DNA of 64,000 nucleotides. It comes from Apiospora phragmitis. Its lineage: Eukaryota > Ascomycota > Sordariomycetes > Amphisphaeriales > Apiosporaceae. The notes below the pieces were generated by a model that saw only the letters and a list, made by a program, of their open reading frames with translations, ran no database searches and was not told the origin of the DNA. Positions within the stretch are counted from its first letter, which is position 1, and each line of letters starts with the position of its first letter. The stretch is from positions 2,480,001-2,544,000 of the forward strand of contig JAQQWL010000009.1 in assembly GCA_038363925.1 (NCBI GenBank), written 5' to 3'. Below are positions 33,798-45,162 of the stretch, piece after piece. The translations under genes and the position numbers were made by a program.

Positions 33798-35288
33798 CTA
33801 TGCAAGCCATTCTTCTTCGTCTCTCTTTAGTCCTCTCATGACTAGACCTTCGTCGATGGAATCGTCATCTCCATCCTCCGCTTCGTCTTGGTAGTCTCCA
33901 TTCGCGTAGTCGTGGCCATTGACCGGTTCTTCCTCCTCGCCGAACATCCACGTCATTCCGTTTGCCTCCTCCTCAAGTGGAAATATCTCTTGCGCATACT
34001 CCCCTAAGCCCCTAGGTCCCTCCCACAAAGCCAGTGCACTCTCGGGGCAGCCACGCTCCAATTCTATATCTCCAAAGTACGGTGGCTGGTCCTTGGGATC
34101 CTCGTTATGCGGCGAAAATAGTTTCTCCAAAGCTACCAGCTGTTCCCTGTAACCTTCAGGGATCTTGACCTTGACTTCGATAGGACCCCGCTTATATCTC
34201 ACAGGCACGCCGACACCGGCCTCAAACGCCTTGCAAACTTCGAGTGGTGAGAGGTGTTCGTAGGCCAAAGCAATGCGTTTCCCATTCCATTTGGACGGTC
34301 CATCTTTGAAGAGCTGCAAGATAGCAGGACCAACGTCGTGTTCGGCGTCTAACCACGGGAGTTTGGCATCGGGATGGAATGGAGCTTGCCATTCAAAGGA
34401 GCCATCGGCTTTCAGCTCCATGCAGAAGAGCGGATAAGGAAGCGACGTGAAATTGTTGTTGTAGATGCCCGTACAGACATAGGTTGCAGGAAGCTCGATT
34501 TTCCGAATGTACTCCTCTACTTTGTGTTTAGCTGCCCAGAGGGGCAATGACGGCCAATCGGGGTTGTATGCAGCGTGGTCGGGCATAGAGGAATATATGA
34601 AATGATGAACGCCAGCCCTTTTCGCGGTATCCGCGATAGCCTCTCCAATTTGGAGTTCATTGCCATAGAAGGTGGTGTTAATGAATGCCAGCTGGGCGCC
34701 ACGGAATAGCGACGAAATTAGATCCTGGTTGACAGAGATGCCCGGAATATGAGCATTGGCTGTGACGTCTCGCTTATCATCTGGCTTTTTTCGAATGTAG
34801 AGCTCGCCGACAAAGACGGCCACATTCGGATTGGTGGACACCTCGGTTGCTATCACGCCCTCCAGGTTTCGCAGCTGCGCCCGCACTTTATAGCCAACGG
34901 CAGTCGCTATCCTGATTAAAGAAGCCGCTTGACGACCACTCGCATTGATTACGGCAATCGTCTTATCTGGGGAGGGCGTCGAACGCTTAAGAGGACGAAA
35001 GCTCAAAGAATTATTCCTGGACACTAGGGGTGAACTCTCTGAATAAGAAGATCGCGTGTGTTTGTGTCGTGACTGGCCGGCCCCGGATTTGGTATAAGAG
35101 TTGCCCTGGTGGTCCGCTGGTGCTGGTCTTATGACTAGATCAGTCCGAATGGGAATAGGCTCGGAAGTAGGAGGCATCGCGTCGATAGCTGAAGCAGCAG
35201 CGCCTTCTGGGCCTTGGGGGAGGGGTGATGTTGTGGCAGGATGGGAGAGGGAGCTGGCAGGGGACCCCAAAAGAGACGCAGAGGGCAA
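33798..35288 (-). CDS. nmrA: Nitrogen metabolite repression regulator NmrA/NMR
   Basis: NmrA binds the C-terminal tail of the GATA activator AreA/NIT2 and silences use of secondary nitrogen sources when ammonium or glutamine is present; it has a dinucleotide-binding fold but no catalytic activity. Single exon, 496 aa, close to the length of Neurospora NMR. Residues 1-105 are a Ser/Pro-rich extension. From residue 108 the Rossmann part begins: TIAVINASGRQAASLIRIA, AQLAFINTT, HHFIYSSMPDH, YVCTGIYNNNFTSLPYPLF and PWLDAEHDVGPAILQLFKDG. The C-terminal half ends EEEANGMTWMF followed by an acidic tail. The Tyr-Lys dehydrogenase pair is absent, as in the family. A long (over 4 kb) upstream region with several GATA words may regulate it. 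Confidence 0.92.
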   Translation of the reverse strand: MPSASLLGSPASSLSHPATTSPLPQGPEGAAASAIDAMPPTSEPIPIRTDLVIRPAPADHQGNSYTKSGAGQSRHKHTRSSYSESSPLVSRNNSLSFRPLKRSTPSPDKTIAVINASGRQAASLIRIATAVGYKVRAQLRNLEGVIATEVSTNPNVAVFVGELYIRKKPDDKRDVTANAHIPGISVNQDLISSLFRGAQLAFINTTFYGNELQIGEAIADTAKRAGVHHFIYSSMPDHAAYNPDWPSLPLWAAKHKVEEYIRKIELPATYVCTGIYNNNFTSLPYPLFCMELKADGSFEWQAPFHPDAKLPWLDAEHDVGPAILQLFKDGPSKWNGKRIALAYEHLSPLEVCKAFEAGVGVPVRYKRGPIEVKVKIPEGYREQLVALEKLFSPHNEDPKDQPPYFGDIELERGCPESALALWEGPRGLGEYAQEIFPLEEEANGMTWMFGEEEEPVNGHDYANGDYQDEAEDGDDDSIDEGLVMRGLKRDEEEWLA

Positions 35289-38200
35289 ATATCAGAAAGT
35301 CGCTCCTTTCTATGTAGATAAACAAGTAGATGTCGATGTCGGATGTCGCTTGATTGCGCGTATGTGTTTCGTTATTTTTGGTCCTGTCTGTCTCAGGGGT
35401 CCTGGGAAATCCGGAGACAAAGAAAGGCCTAATCAGGTCATAAGAGTTGACGGGTAGCCAATCAACGCAACGGGGAGCTGAGCTTTGACAGAGCGTTTCT
35501 TCAAAAAGAATGGTCCGAGCCTATCGAAGCGAGACGATAGTGCACAACACAGATCACCCGTCGGATATCTGCTTCCTCTCGGCCTGCTATCTGCTCGAGT
35601 AATATATCGCAGAGAACGGGCTGGAGCAACACGGTAAAAATCTGGGCAGTATGAGAAGCTTTGGCGTTTGGAACAAGCCCGATCAGATACTTGGCGTGTC
35701 TTTACCCTGCAAGGGATGCAATGGTGTCTCCTTCGATATGGCTGGCGAATACGAATTAGTGGACGCTTATCAGCCAAGGTGCCTGGTGGGCGGGAAAAGA
35801 AAGATGAGATGATATCGCCAGTCCTGAGAGCGCGGATAAGGACGACCTGAGGCGGATCGCCGGCAGAAAATTGGCGAAAGGGTTGCGTGCAAGTAGGAAG
35901 GGCAAAAGCAAGCCAAACGAGTCGCGGACAAAGTGCGAGACCTCTTTTACACCCTGGGCCTCCTCGATGGGTTCCAATGTATCAGGAGATCAGAGCAAAC
36001 GTGCCTGGAGTGGAAGGCCGCTCTGGCTCGTATCCACACTAACAGACGCTGGCGATGAAATAGCCCAATGGGGGACTTGTGCTGTCAGACGTGCTTGGAA
36101 TTGTGGGCAAAAATGGTTTGCAGGCATTGCATTTGCAACGTGCTTGATGCTTGGGGTTTTGCTGGGCTTGGGGGGGATGCAGTGTTTGGTGGTTACTGAC
36201 CTGGATCGAGGTAAGGTATTGATGTGGTATGCAAAGAGATCTGGAGCCAGGACAGGGCAAGGAGTCGAGAGCGCGCGCAAACGAGAGAAGACGGGGTCGG
36301 CAAGCGGACCGGTCCAGAAGCAAGCAAAGGAAGTAATTATCGAGGAAGCATACCTTGGTAGGTACCTCAAGTACAACAATGTATCTAGCGAAAGCGGGCG
36401 GTGATCCAATGCCTGGGGCCGTTGGATAGTGATAGATTTGATAGGTAACTGATCCGCCAGTACGGAAGGTTTGTCGCACAAAGCCTTGCCTTAGACGAAA
36501 CTCAGACCGGTCGGGTTTCTAGCTTTAACTTTGTCTGTCGTGAAGCACGCACTCTGTGGTGAGGCCGAGGCACAGCAGGCACAGTAAAAACAAGAGGGCC
36601 GGGTAGTAAAGCAGCGATATGCAGTAGCAGTGCATGTACGTGATGGAGATGACGTGTAAGTCGATCAGGGTGGTGGTGTTGTCTAGGTCTTTAAAACTGT
36701 TTCGCCTAACCAGGCCACTTGCTCCGTTCCAAACACCGGTTCCAAGAGACGTCGGTCGTCCAAAGCAGGCAGGAACCATTTACAATAGGTAGGTATGGGA
36801 CCAGGCGCAGAAGGAAAGGAGGAGGAAAAAATTCATGAAATCAAGAAGAAAAAAAGCCCCCAGTGAAAGTCAGATGATTATCTCATAGTTCCGTCTATCA
36901 AGTAATGAGATTTCCCAAGTGGCTGTCGAAGCATGCGTGCGTTGCCTGGCAATTGCTTGATTGCTGGAAGGTGCAAGCCCAAGAAGACAATCTACCTTGA
37001 CCTCATCCAGCATATCGAGGGGTTCACACTCTATCTACTACTGCATATATTAGCACTGCACTGCACTGCTAAGCTGCATACATTAAGCAGCTAACTCAGG
37101 GTCCGATTTTATCTAATAAAATCCCTTCACCGTCCAGTTGGCTTTTGGTTAGGGTAGGTTAGGTTTCTGGAGAGCAAGCGGGAGGAGTCTAGCTGGTTCG
37201 GATTAGGTAACGGAATTCGCATCGTCTGGTCCGGCGCTCTAGTCGTGAGGTCGTATGGCTGGCACCAAAGCCCTTCTCACTCGTCCGAACTCATCATGCT
37301 GGACTGCCCACTCTGCTGATTCTGACGGCTGCTGTACTAGGCGCAGCCTGCCCGTTAAATTAATATGTATCTGTTGTCAGAAATCAAGACCTATTATTGA
37401 GCTCAAGTCCCCTTTCCTGTGTGTTACCATCCGTGTGCGTACTAGCTAGCGGGTGGTGTGGGTTCGGCAATATGTCGCCTTCTTCGTCTTTTACGCCTTT
37501 AAAGTAATGAAAACGCGTTCTTGACATCGTGAATGGTCCCTTGCAGCAGAGATTTTCCAAGAGTTTGATATCCAATCGAGTCCTGCAGCCCCCTGACCCA
37601 TATAATGGGGAATCCATCTTCACAGTATGCTCGGCCATGATTCCGCAAACATCGCAACTATCAACATTGAACCGAAATACGAGCGTTAGCTAGGCCAGCC
37701 ACCTAGTTAGTCCTTAGGTAGGCGACAGTTGATTTTGGAATAATACGCTTCAAGGCGGAAGGACCGTGTACGACGCGGTCCGTATAGCACCAGTCGGCCG
37801 AATAGCATGCCCCTTTCAGGATATCACCGGGTTCCATTTCTGTGCAGGACACGGCGAAGGACCCATTCTCTCTGAAAAACCCCGTGGGCACGTGGCTCCT
37901 ACACGGATATCGCTCATATGTAGAACAATGCTAAGAGGTGGGGCCTTGATGGGCCAGATGCTTAAAGATTTTGAGAGAAAAGAAGCTTCTCGCGGGTATC
38001 CGTTGTCACATTGAATGATCTGCAATGGTCTCCTGTCTTGTCGCGTAGGAGGATGTACATATATGACCTCACAAAGTAAGCTTAATATGGCAAGAGCCGC
38101 GCTTATAATCCAATCACCATCGTATTCTGGACGAACCCTATCCGGGGGTTCTGCTTCTGGGCAATTAGCGACTCAGCTGAGCTCTAAGAATGGAGGTCAA

Positions 38201-39652
38201 TGCACCAAACATCGGATAACTTCAAGGTTATAGTGTCAAGTGGTATACTGTACCACTATCATCTCAGGCCTGTCAGGAGACTTTTGGGATGGATCCTGTG
38301 CCCAATTCACAACATTAAATAATTTCCTCTCTTTTTAGCGATGTCGGAGCTTGTAACGAGTAGCTACATCGATTCCACCGTGCGACCGGAGGGCCTAGCC
38401 TTTTCTATTTGCATACAAACGACGGGGTTGGCCTTGACTGCTGGAGTTACCCAAGATAGAGAGAAAGACACCGAGCAGGACACGCAGTGGACTGCGCATG
38501 GAGGAGGAGTACAACTGGAGGATCCACCAAAGCAACAAATCAGCTCAAATCCTGCATGCATTTTGATGAATTGCATAGGTACTGATTGAGGGCGACTTTG
38601 GGACGAATTAGATCTTTGGTTGTTACCTAAGAAATACGTACAAATATGGCATAGTCGGCAGCCGCCTCTTCTTGTTTTCCTCTGGGCTCTTACAGTGGGA
38701 AAGTCCCGTTGAGTGCACAATGCCGTCATCCACTGGGCAACTAACTGTAGGCACCTCTCTTACATCGAGTTGCCCCTCATCCGATAGCACTTTCAGCATT
38801 TCCGCGGAGAGTCGCAGCCTTCTCCTCTCCTCCTCCCCATTCTGTCCTCCTCCCCGTCCTGGCTTCCTCTTTGCCTGGACTGACCCCGTACTTTCCACGG
38901 ACCTAAAAGTCCTACTACTGAGGTATCCTCACATCCAATCTAACCAACAAGAGCGTCCGGGGCTTACGCACTCCAATCTCCGTGTCTTCCAGTCTGGGGT
39001 ATCCCAAGCTAACGGAGAGCGTATATGGTCTGGTGTACAAAAGTATAAAACTATAACCTACTGGTGTACCCAGCTTATCTCGTTTGATAGCTACTACGTC
39101 TGGTGGCCTAATAATAAATACATGAATGGTTTGATAGATAAGATCCGCTGTGAGCCAGCAGCAGCCACAATCACTGCCCGGGCACGCCGGGCCAGTCACA
39201 TTTCGCGGGGTAATGGATATTCTACCCGCGATCCTCCGCCTGCAGCAGTTCCACTAACCTTGCAGTGCCTACATCTGGTCGCCAGCAGTACCTGATGGCG
39301 TGACGGCTGATGGCCTGATCAGGAGGTAGGTAATATCCCGATATGCAGAGTTGCTGCCTCAGCCATCAAGGTGGCGAGTTCATGCAGTCTTATCTTTGGT
39401 TCAAAACGCAATCCCGGCAGGGTCCGCACCAGATCCTAAAAGTAACCCACCATCCCTATCTGTGTTACCGGAAAACTTCCATGGAGTGACTCAGTTATCT
39501 CTCGGGAGGCACAGGTCCGGCTCTTGCGGATATTTTCGCATGTTCGGATGGTTCCTCTTTGGTCTTCTTGACGCAGAAGCTTCGTGTGAGATCTGCTCTA
39601 GTCACCACAGAATCCCCTGAGTAACGAGTTGATGCTGATTAAGACCTGGCTT
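35289..39652. promoter_or_regulatory. 4.4-kb spacer upstream of nmrA
   Basis: No convincing gene. The largest frames (35871-36404, 177 codons; 38672-39295, 207 codons) have no domain, poor codon bias and no family-like features. Possible GATA-factor words (HGATAR) include two close copies at 36430-36435 and 36439-36444, plus CTTATCA near 35767. CCTACCTA/TAGGTAGG-type words occur near 36357 and 36786, and GGTTAGGGTAGGTTAGG near 37148. All are weak evidence. A leader with introns or a non-coding RNA cannot be excluded from sequence alone. Confidence 0.35.
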
Positions 39653-42154
39653 TCAAGAAATCCAGTTCAGGAAATCCAGATCGTCCAGTGGATCTCGATC
39701 GATCCAAGATTCGTTGGATGATGCGTTGCCCATGAACCGATCTTCCACGATGCCTTGGTTCATCAGTGTTTCCAGTCGACTCTGCAAAACAACTCATGTT
39801 AAACGCTCCCGATCAATTAGGCTATCAGACTGTGGCTTACCCAATCATAGTCACTTCCGGTCATGTCCATCTGTTGGATCCAGGACAGGTCAACTTGTGC
39901 GGCGTCGTAGTCGGTCAAGCCGGCTTGCTGTCCCGGATACAATGCCGTGTTATAGTTGTCTATCGAGCCAATGCTGCTCGGGGCCGTATTCGTAGCAATG
40001 CCATCAATGGACAGGTCCTCCATAGAACCAGCTGTTACTTCACTGGAATCCGCTGGTGCACTAGTCATGGAGAAATTATTGGCAGGCACACCTCTCATCG
40101 TTTCCGTCTTTCTCAGAATCGTTTCGACGACTCGAGCTGCCCTCTTACAATCCGGAACTTTGATTGCCATCTCATTCCAGATACTAAGTGAGAGCCTGAG
40201 ATGGCCCAGGAGGACGGTCTTGGGTGGTACGGGATCACTGTAGGAAATCCAGTCAAAACTGCCTCCCTCCTCAGCGTAATGCGGATTCTGGATAGCGAGT
40301 GCTACAATCACATCTGCGAGGAGGTAATCATTGATGGCCAGTGATGATACAAACCATCCATTCTGGTGGAGCATTGCTCCGGGCCTGGCCGCTTCGAATA
40401 TGCTTCGCTGATAGTCAATCAAGGCGAGTGCAGCTTCCAGGCAAATCCTTCTTGAGTAGCCTTGCTCTTTGTTAGGTGCAATCTCTGTCAGATAGCGCCG
40501 GTGGAGAACTACGCGGCTCTTCTGGTAGAGCAATGCCAGACCGAACCTCTGCACGACTTGTATGACCGGATCAGTAACACACTGCGACATCGGCTTGACT
40601 TTCACTGTCAACAGTTAGCAACTCAACTTGGCAGTGGCAGGAGGGCGCGGATGAGCCGATACTCACTGAAATGCGGCACCTCATTCCAAGCTTCCTCGAG
40701 TATCCCATCAACTCTCATCACCTCAGCGAAAGTAGGGCTCTTGAGTGCGTGGGCTTGTTTGGCGACTAATCCGAAAAAGCGGCTGATCCGGGCTTTATTG
40801 ATGGGATAAGTCAGGGCTGTGTAGTCCGAGTCTGGTCTCGCCGGGGGTAAGCTGGTGCTCTTCGGATCGAAGTCTTCATCGTGGAGGTTGCGGGGAAGAG
40901 CCGTATCGCTTTCTATGCCATGAATCATGCAGGGAAGGCCGAGGTGGAATCCAACTAGCAAGTCGATTTGGATGGTTAAATGCCACCATCGCCGGCGCAT
41001 CTCGCCATCGTAGACCGAAAGGTTCGGAACCTTGCTCGGGTCTCGGTGCAGTCCCATCTTGAGCATGAGCCGTATCAAGGTGGCGCAAAGCAGATAGCAG
41101 TTTACCTGAGAATGGCGGTCGAATAGGAAATCTCCTTCAGCATAGAGAATAAAGGCCTGTATCGTCGAAGGGCCTGGCTGGTTATACTTTCCGGCCACAA
41201 GCGCCCACCCTGCTGCCCCGCGGTACAGCTTAAAGCGGTCTTCGGGACTCAAGTCTGACTCCCCTTCCAGTTCATGCGGCGCCTGGTATATAGAGAAGAA
41301 GAGGCCAAGGGCAGAGATCATGAAGAGTATCGCTATCCAGTGCAGCGATGGTTTCGAAGGATCTCGCCAAAACTCCACATACTCCTTGCTGAAGGTTGGC
41401 CTGTGAATTATGTCTTCCGAAGCAGTTGTGTTAGTTTCTATCCGTCTGGGTGTATCTCTGCTAGGTCAAAAGTGCACCTACGCTGTGAAGGACTATTCGA
41501 GTTGAAATACCTGAGCATCAGGCGGTCTATGATGCTCTTATCCGGTAATAGGGCTAATAACTCCTCCTGGTCCGGGGGACGTTCATGGAAATGACGACAA
41601 GCTCTGGTCCTCCGTCGATCTCAAACGGATCCTGGATCTCTTCTCCTCATCCGAGTCCTCGAAGTAGTTCTTGAGCTCGTCGATCTACGCAAACCATCAT
41701 TTATAAGTCATAGACGAGCCAGGTGTTCATCATATTGGAAAAGGAGGGGAAGAAACGTGGCAGTGTTTAGTTAGTTACTTACATCTTCGAGTATGGCCAT
41801 GAAGTGTGTGCCCCCGACATAGTTCGTAGACCGTTCGCTCTGCACAACAACTTGTCCACAGGGGTCCCTCCCCGCCGTTTCCGGCGCATTAATTGCGGCC
41901 GGCCGGCCTCCACCCCCACTGCTGCTGCTAGCACCACCCCCGGGAACATCGACCATGCCCCGAACCATGCCCTCCAGCCGCTTCAACCGCGCCGCCATGC
42001 CCTTGACTGGCCTCGAATTCTCGGGCCGCGGCGCGTAGACGCATGACTCCGGTCGGCCCTTCTTGGCACATTGAGTGCACGGTGATAGGCGGTCGCATTT
42101 CAGCTTGGAGGCGCGGCAGCTGCCGCAGCTCAGGAGCACGCGCGTGCGCTTCAT
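39653..42154 (-). CDS. Zn2Cys6 transcription factor with fungal_trans domain, two frame breaks
   Basis: Nuclear DNA-binding regulator. Exons: 42154-41783, 41684-41482, 41413-40667, 40604-39841 and 39781-39653, all phase-matched. The Zn cluster is Cys10, 13, 20, 26, 29 and 38, followed by a short coiled coil (MAARLKRLEGMVRGMV). The middle homology domain includes RLMLRYFNSNSPSQHIIHRPTF, the hallmark FILYAEGDFLFDRHSQ, LIRLMLKMGLHRDPSK, EMRRRWWHLTIQIDLL and GLPCMIHGIESDT. A Ser-rich C-terminus ends DDLDFLNWIS. In exon 2 the frame slips by -1 twice, near 41635 and near 41596, between KNYFEDSDEE and HERPPDQEELLALLP; without repair a stop follows. Repaired length is about 738 aa. The regulated genes are unknown; the adjacent minus-strand gene also encodes a Zn2Cys6 factor. 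Confidence 0.85.
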
Positions 42155-42987
42155 GTGCTGCGGCGGCGGCGGCGGCGGCGTTGGATGCTGCTGCTACTGG
42201 CTGCTAGATGCTCCGCCGTGGGGCGATGCGTTGCTGGGCACTGAAGTCATGGTTTCGGTGTGCCCGGGGAAGAAGACGGTGGAGATATATGTATACTCTC
42301 TTTTGGGGACGACGAGCTTGGGGTGGAACGGCGATTAGGGTGCTTATATCCGGCGGGGCGGTATTGGAACTAAAGTATTCCTCGGGAGATGGGCGCAATA
42401 CTTTTCTCAGTCCTGTGCTCGTGCCTCTGTTTTGGATTGGATTGACGAGAGTTGAGAAAAGCGATGTGCGGTCAACGGCTTACTGTTGCACCACACTTGT
42501 CTGGTTTTCATTGGGTTGAGCTGAGCTGAGGTCGGGAGCGAGCCGGCCGTTGACAGCTTGGCAGCCTTCACCTTTCAGCCGCAGCTCCTTAGAAGGTCGC
42601 GCTATTCGGGCCCAGTATGGGTAGGTTAATGGGTTTAGGGGCTGGTGTGTCTGCCTGCCCCAACTTTACTCTAACCTTACATGTGATTGCAGATATAAAC
42701 CGACTTGTTTCCTCTCCTATAGCACTATACCAGCTACTCTTGTACGCACGTACCAAGGTTTACTTCTTTGTTGCTATAAAAGGAGAGGAGTTTGTAAGAG
42801 CTGGGACAGAAAGCATTAGTTCCTTGAAGCGATGCTACAACAATTATATTTCGATACTAGTTTAGCTGAAGATAAGCCTGAGATCCATTCCTGACCTTGC
42901 TTGCGCATACTTGTAGATTTTCAAGGGTGTCGTGAGTTCATCACATCAGTAAGCAATCTGACCTGCAGACCTAGACTGGTTATGCTT
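42155..42987. promoter_or_regulatory. Promoter region of the first Zn2Cys6 gene
   Basis: 833 bp between the 5' end of one minus-strand regulator and the 3' end of the next. It holds a CGG repeat next to the start codon (listed separately). 42660-42900 is AT-rich. No gene is seen. Confidence 0.4.
42161..42180. repeat. (CGG) trinucleotide run
   Basis: Six CGG units and two more bases directly upstream of the ATG at 42154 (minus strand), so the transcript would carry a CCG run in its 5' leader. A second trinucleotide tract, TGCTGCTGC-like, lies just beyond. Confidence 0.9.
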
Positions 42988-45162
42988 TCACCAAATGATT
43001 CTGGTCGTCCGCGTCTTCATGTCTTGCATGCCTGGCGTCAGATTGCGCGTGCCGCACTGGAGCGTGGCGATGCGCTCGCGGAGGTCGAACTGGACGGCCC
43101 GAACCATGACCCGCTTGTCTTCGGGTATCGTCCGCTTCTCCGTCCGTCCTACCACGTTGGCCGGTATGCTCTCGCGACGACTGCCGCTGCCCCATCGAGC
43201 ATTGCCCCCTGGACCCAGCGGTACATCATCGGAGAAGCCCACCGAGTCATTGGAAAGCGACCCGGGGCTGCCCACTGAGCCTCTGCCACTTGCACTGGAG
43301 GCCGTGTATGGCGGCGGGGGTTCCGCAAAGCCGGCGTCCTCTTCCTCGATTGCGGCGATCCACATCCCGATGCGGGCTGTTAGTTCACTATCCCACATGC
43401 CCTCTCTTCGGGAGCTACTTTGCAGCAGTTGGATGGCCTTCCTCCTTATAAACGGATCTCTGCACTTAGTTGCAACCACAAATAGTGGCGGGACTATGCC
43501 TAGATCTGCACTAAAGCTGGGCTTTATATGCGGCGCAGTAAACTCGTGGCCGCCAAATATGTCTGTATGGCCTGTCGCATGTTGGCACCACCGCGGGTCT
43601 GGGCAACGTCTGGCCGCGGCCCTTCGTTCTTCATCGCCGACAACTTCACTGGCCAAATCAACTATGGCCTGGAACTGCGGCAAGAAAGCATCGAACTGTA
43701 ACTCGCTGTCGCTGAACGTCATCAGAAACAATATTTGGCCCATGATTTGGAACATCTTCAGAACCGCAATCGCTGCTTTTTCTTGACTGCTCTTTCCCGG
43801 TGCGTTGCGTGAAGCCAGAATATCATCAAATGCTCTAGACCATGCTTCGATTTCGTTCCTGAAAACCATGCCGTACTGCTTGAGGGAAGTGGGGAGGATA
43901 CCCATTGGGCTCGTCGCGGTTGTGAACTGGAACATGGTCTCCGTAAAGCGGAAGATCTTTTCCAAAAGGGCGTCCCAAGCGAGCCGGCCTTCCAACAAGG
44001 ACCCGAACCTCTCAGGGATTGGAGTCTGGTTTGTGGAGACAGGGGACCCTCCCTCCGACGACGGCGATACAACATCACCTTCTTGAGGGGTGAGCCGAAT
44101 GACGAACGGATGAGGGAAGTGGAAAGCCATGTCATAGGATTTGGCTTGTATCGCAAGCCGAGTAAACATCTGGATGAGATCCTGCTCAACGGGCTCCTCA
44201 GGCTTCGGCAGAAAAGCTCTTCGTCGCTCCTCTCTAAGTTTCTCCAACAACCTCAACCCGTTCTGGATTTGTACGATGGCTTGTTTATGATCACCGATGA
44301 ATGAATCGAAACAAGACAAGAGCACAGTTGCCATTAAACTGCTCCTCTGCGACGACTGATCTTGGCGTGTTGAGGAGAACATAATGGTAAGAGCATCGGA
44401 GTAGTGGCGAAAGGCAACTTCCGAATGCATCTTTGCGTTGTCGGTCGGGTCGAAGTAGTCGCCTGGCGAAGTAGGAGGCGACTCGGACATTTTCTCGAGT
44501 GTCTTGTATAACGCGCCCAACGCTATAACTGAGTGACGCACCGCCTCTTCGGCATGGCACTCCTGTAAGACGCTCCGAGTCCAGAAGGAAGAATCGAAGA
44601 AACCAGACAGCTCACTAGCCGTACGTTCGCGGAACAACTGAAAGTACAAGCCTTCCTGGGGGCCGAAAGCCATACTGAAACTCGGTCGATGTAGGGTCAG
44701 AGAGCTGGACATTGATGTAGGGGTTAGCGGAGGAGTCCGGGGATGCGGCAATGGCTGTTGAGGCAATCGTGGAGGCTTTGCCTGGATGATGGTAGGTACT
44801 AGATGTTGCGCCGGCGACCTAGCTGGTGCTAAGCTTGTCTCTGTCGCTGGCCTTGGCGCTATGATGGGCTCCTGGTACGGTCTTGGCCTAGGTGGTGGCG
44901 GGTAGCCTGTGCAGGCTTTCTTTGATTTGACACATTGGGAACAAGCCGGTCTCTTCTCGTCGCACTTGATCCTTCGTAGCCTGTAGTGGTCTTGTAAGTT
45001 ACGTGCACTCGTCAAAGGTGAAGATGTTGAATCAATGGTTCAGTGTGGTGTCGCATACTTGCAACTAGTACAGCCTGTCTTGACCTTAGGCCTACTAGTC
45101 CTTGTCCCAGTCTTCTTGGGTTGTTTCTGCGACCCCTCGTCGGCGATGGGGGATGTAGACAT
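42988..45162 (-). CDS. Zn2Cys6 transcription factor (fungal_trans_2-like)
   Basis: Nuclear regulator of about 698 aa in two exons, 45162-45059 and 44980-42988, joined across a 78-nt intron (GTATGC..TACAG) that splits the zinc cluster. The cluster is Cys31, 34, 41, 48, 51 and 58 (spacing 2-6-6-2-6). A proline-rich linker follows, then the long helical domain found in C6 factors with a DUF3468-type body: QEGLYFQLFRERTASELSGF, HSVIALGALYKTLE and FRHYSDALTIM, and a C-terminal Ser/Gly-rich tail. The reading frame is uninterrupted, unlike its neighbour. Within the body, VLLSCFDSFIGDHKQAIVQI is the usual 'one effector-like' helix pair of this group. Target genes are not evident. Confidence 0.88.

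Noticed and set aside
35871..36404. 177-codon plus frame upstream of nmrA
   Set aside because: No domain or family-like block; one hydrophobic stretch only. It could be chance in a long spacer.
38672..39295. 207-codon plus frame
   Set aside because: No recognisable features, unusual composition and no plausible neighbours or splice structure.
39653..45162. Biosynthetic gene cluster around the two Zn2Cys6 factors
   Set aside because: No backbone enzyme, transporter or tailoring gene lies next to them; flanks are spacer DNA and housekeeping genes.
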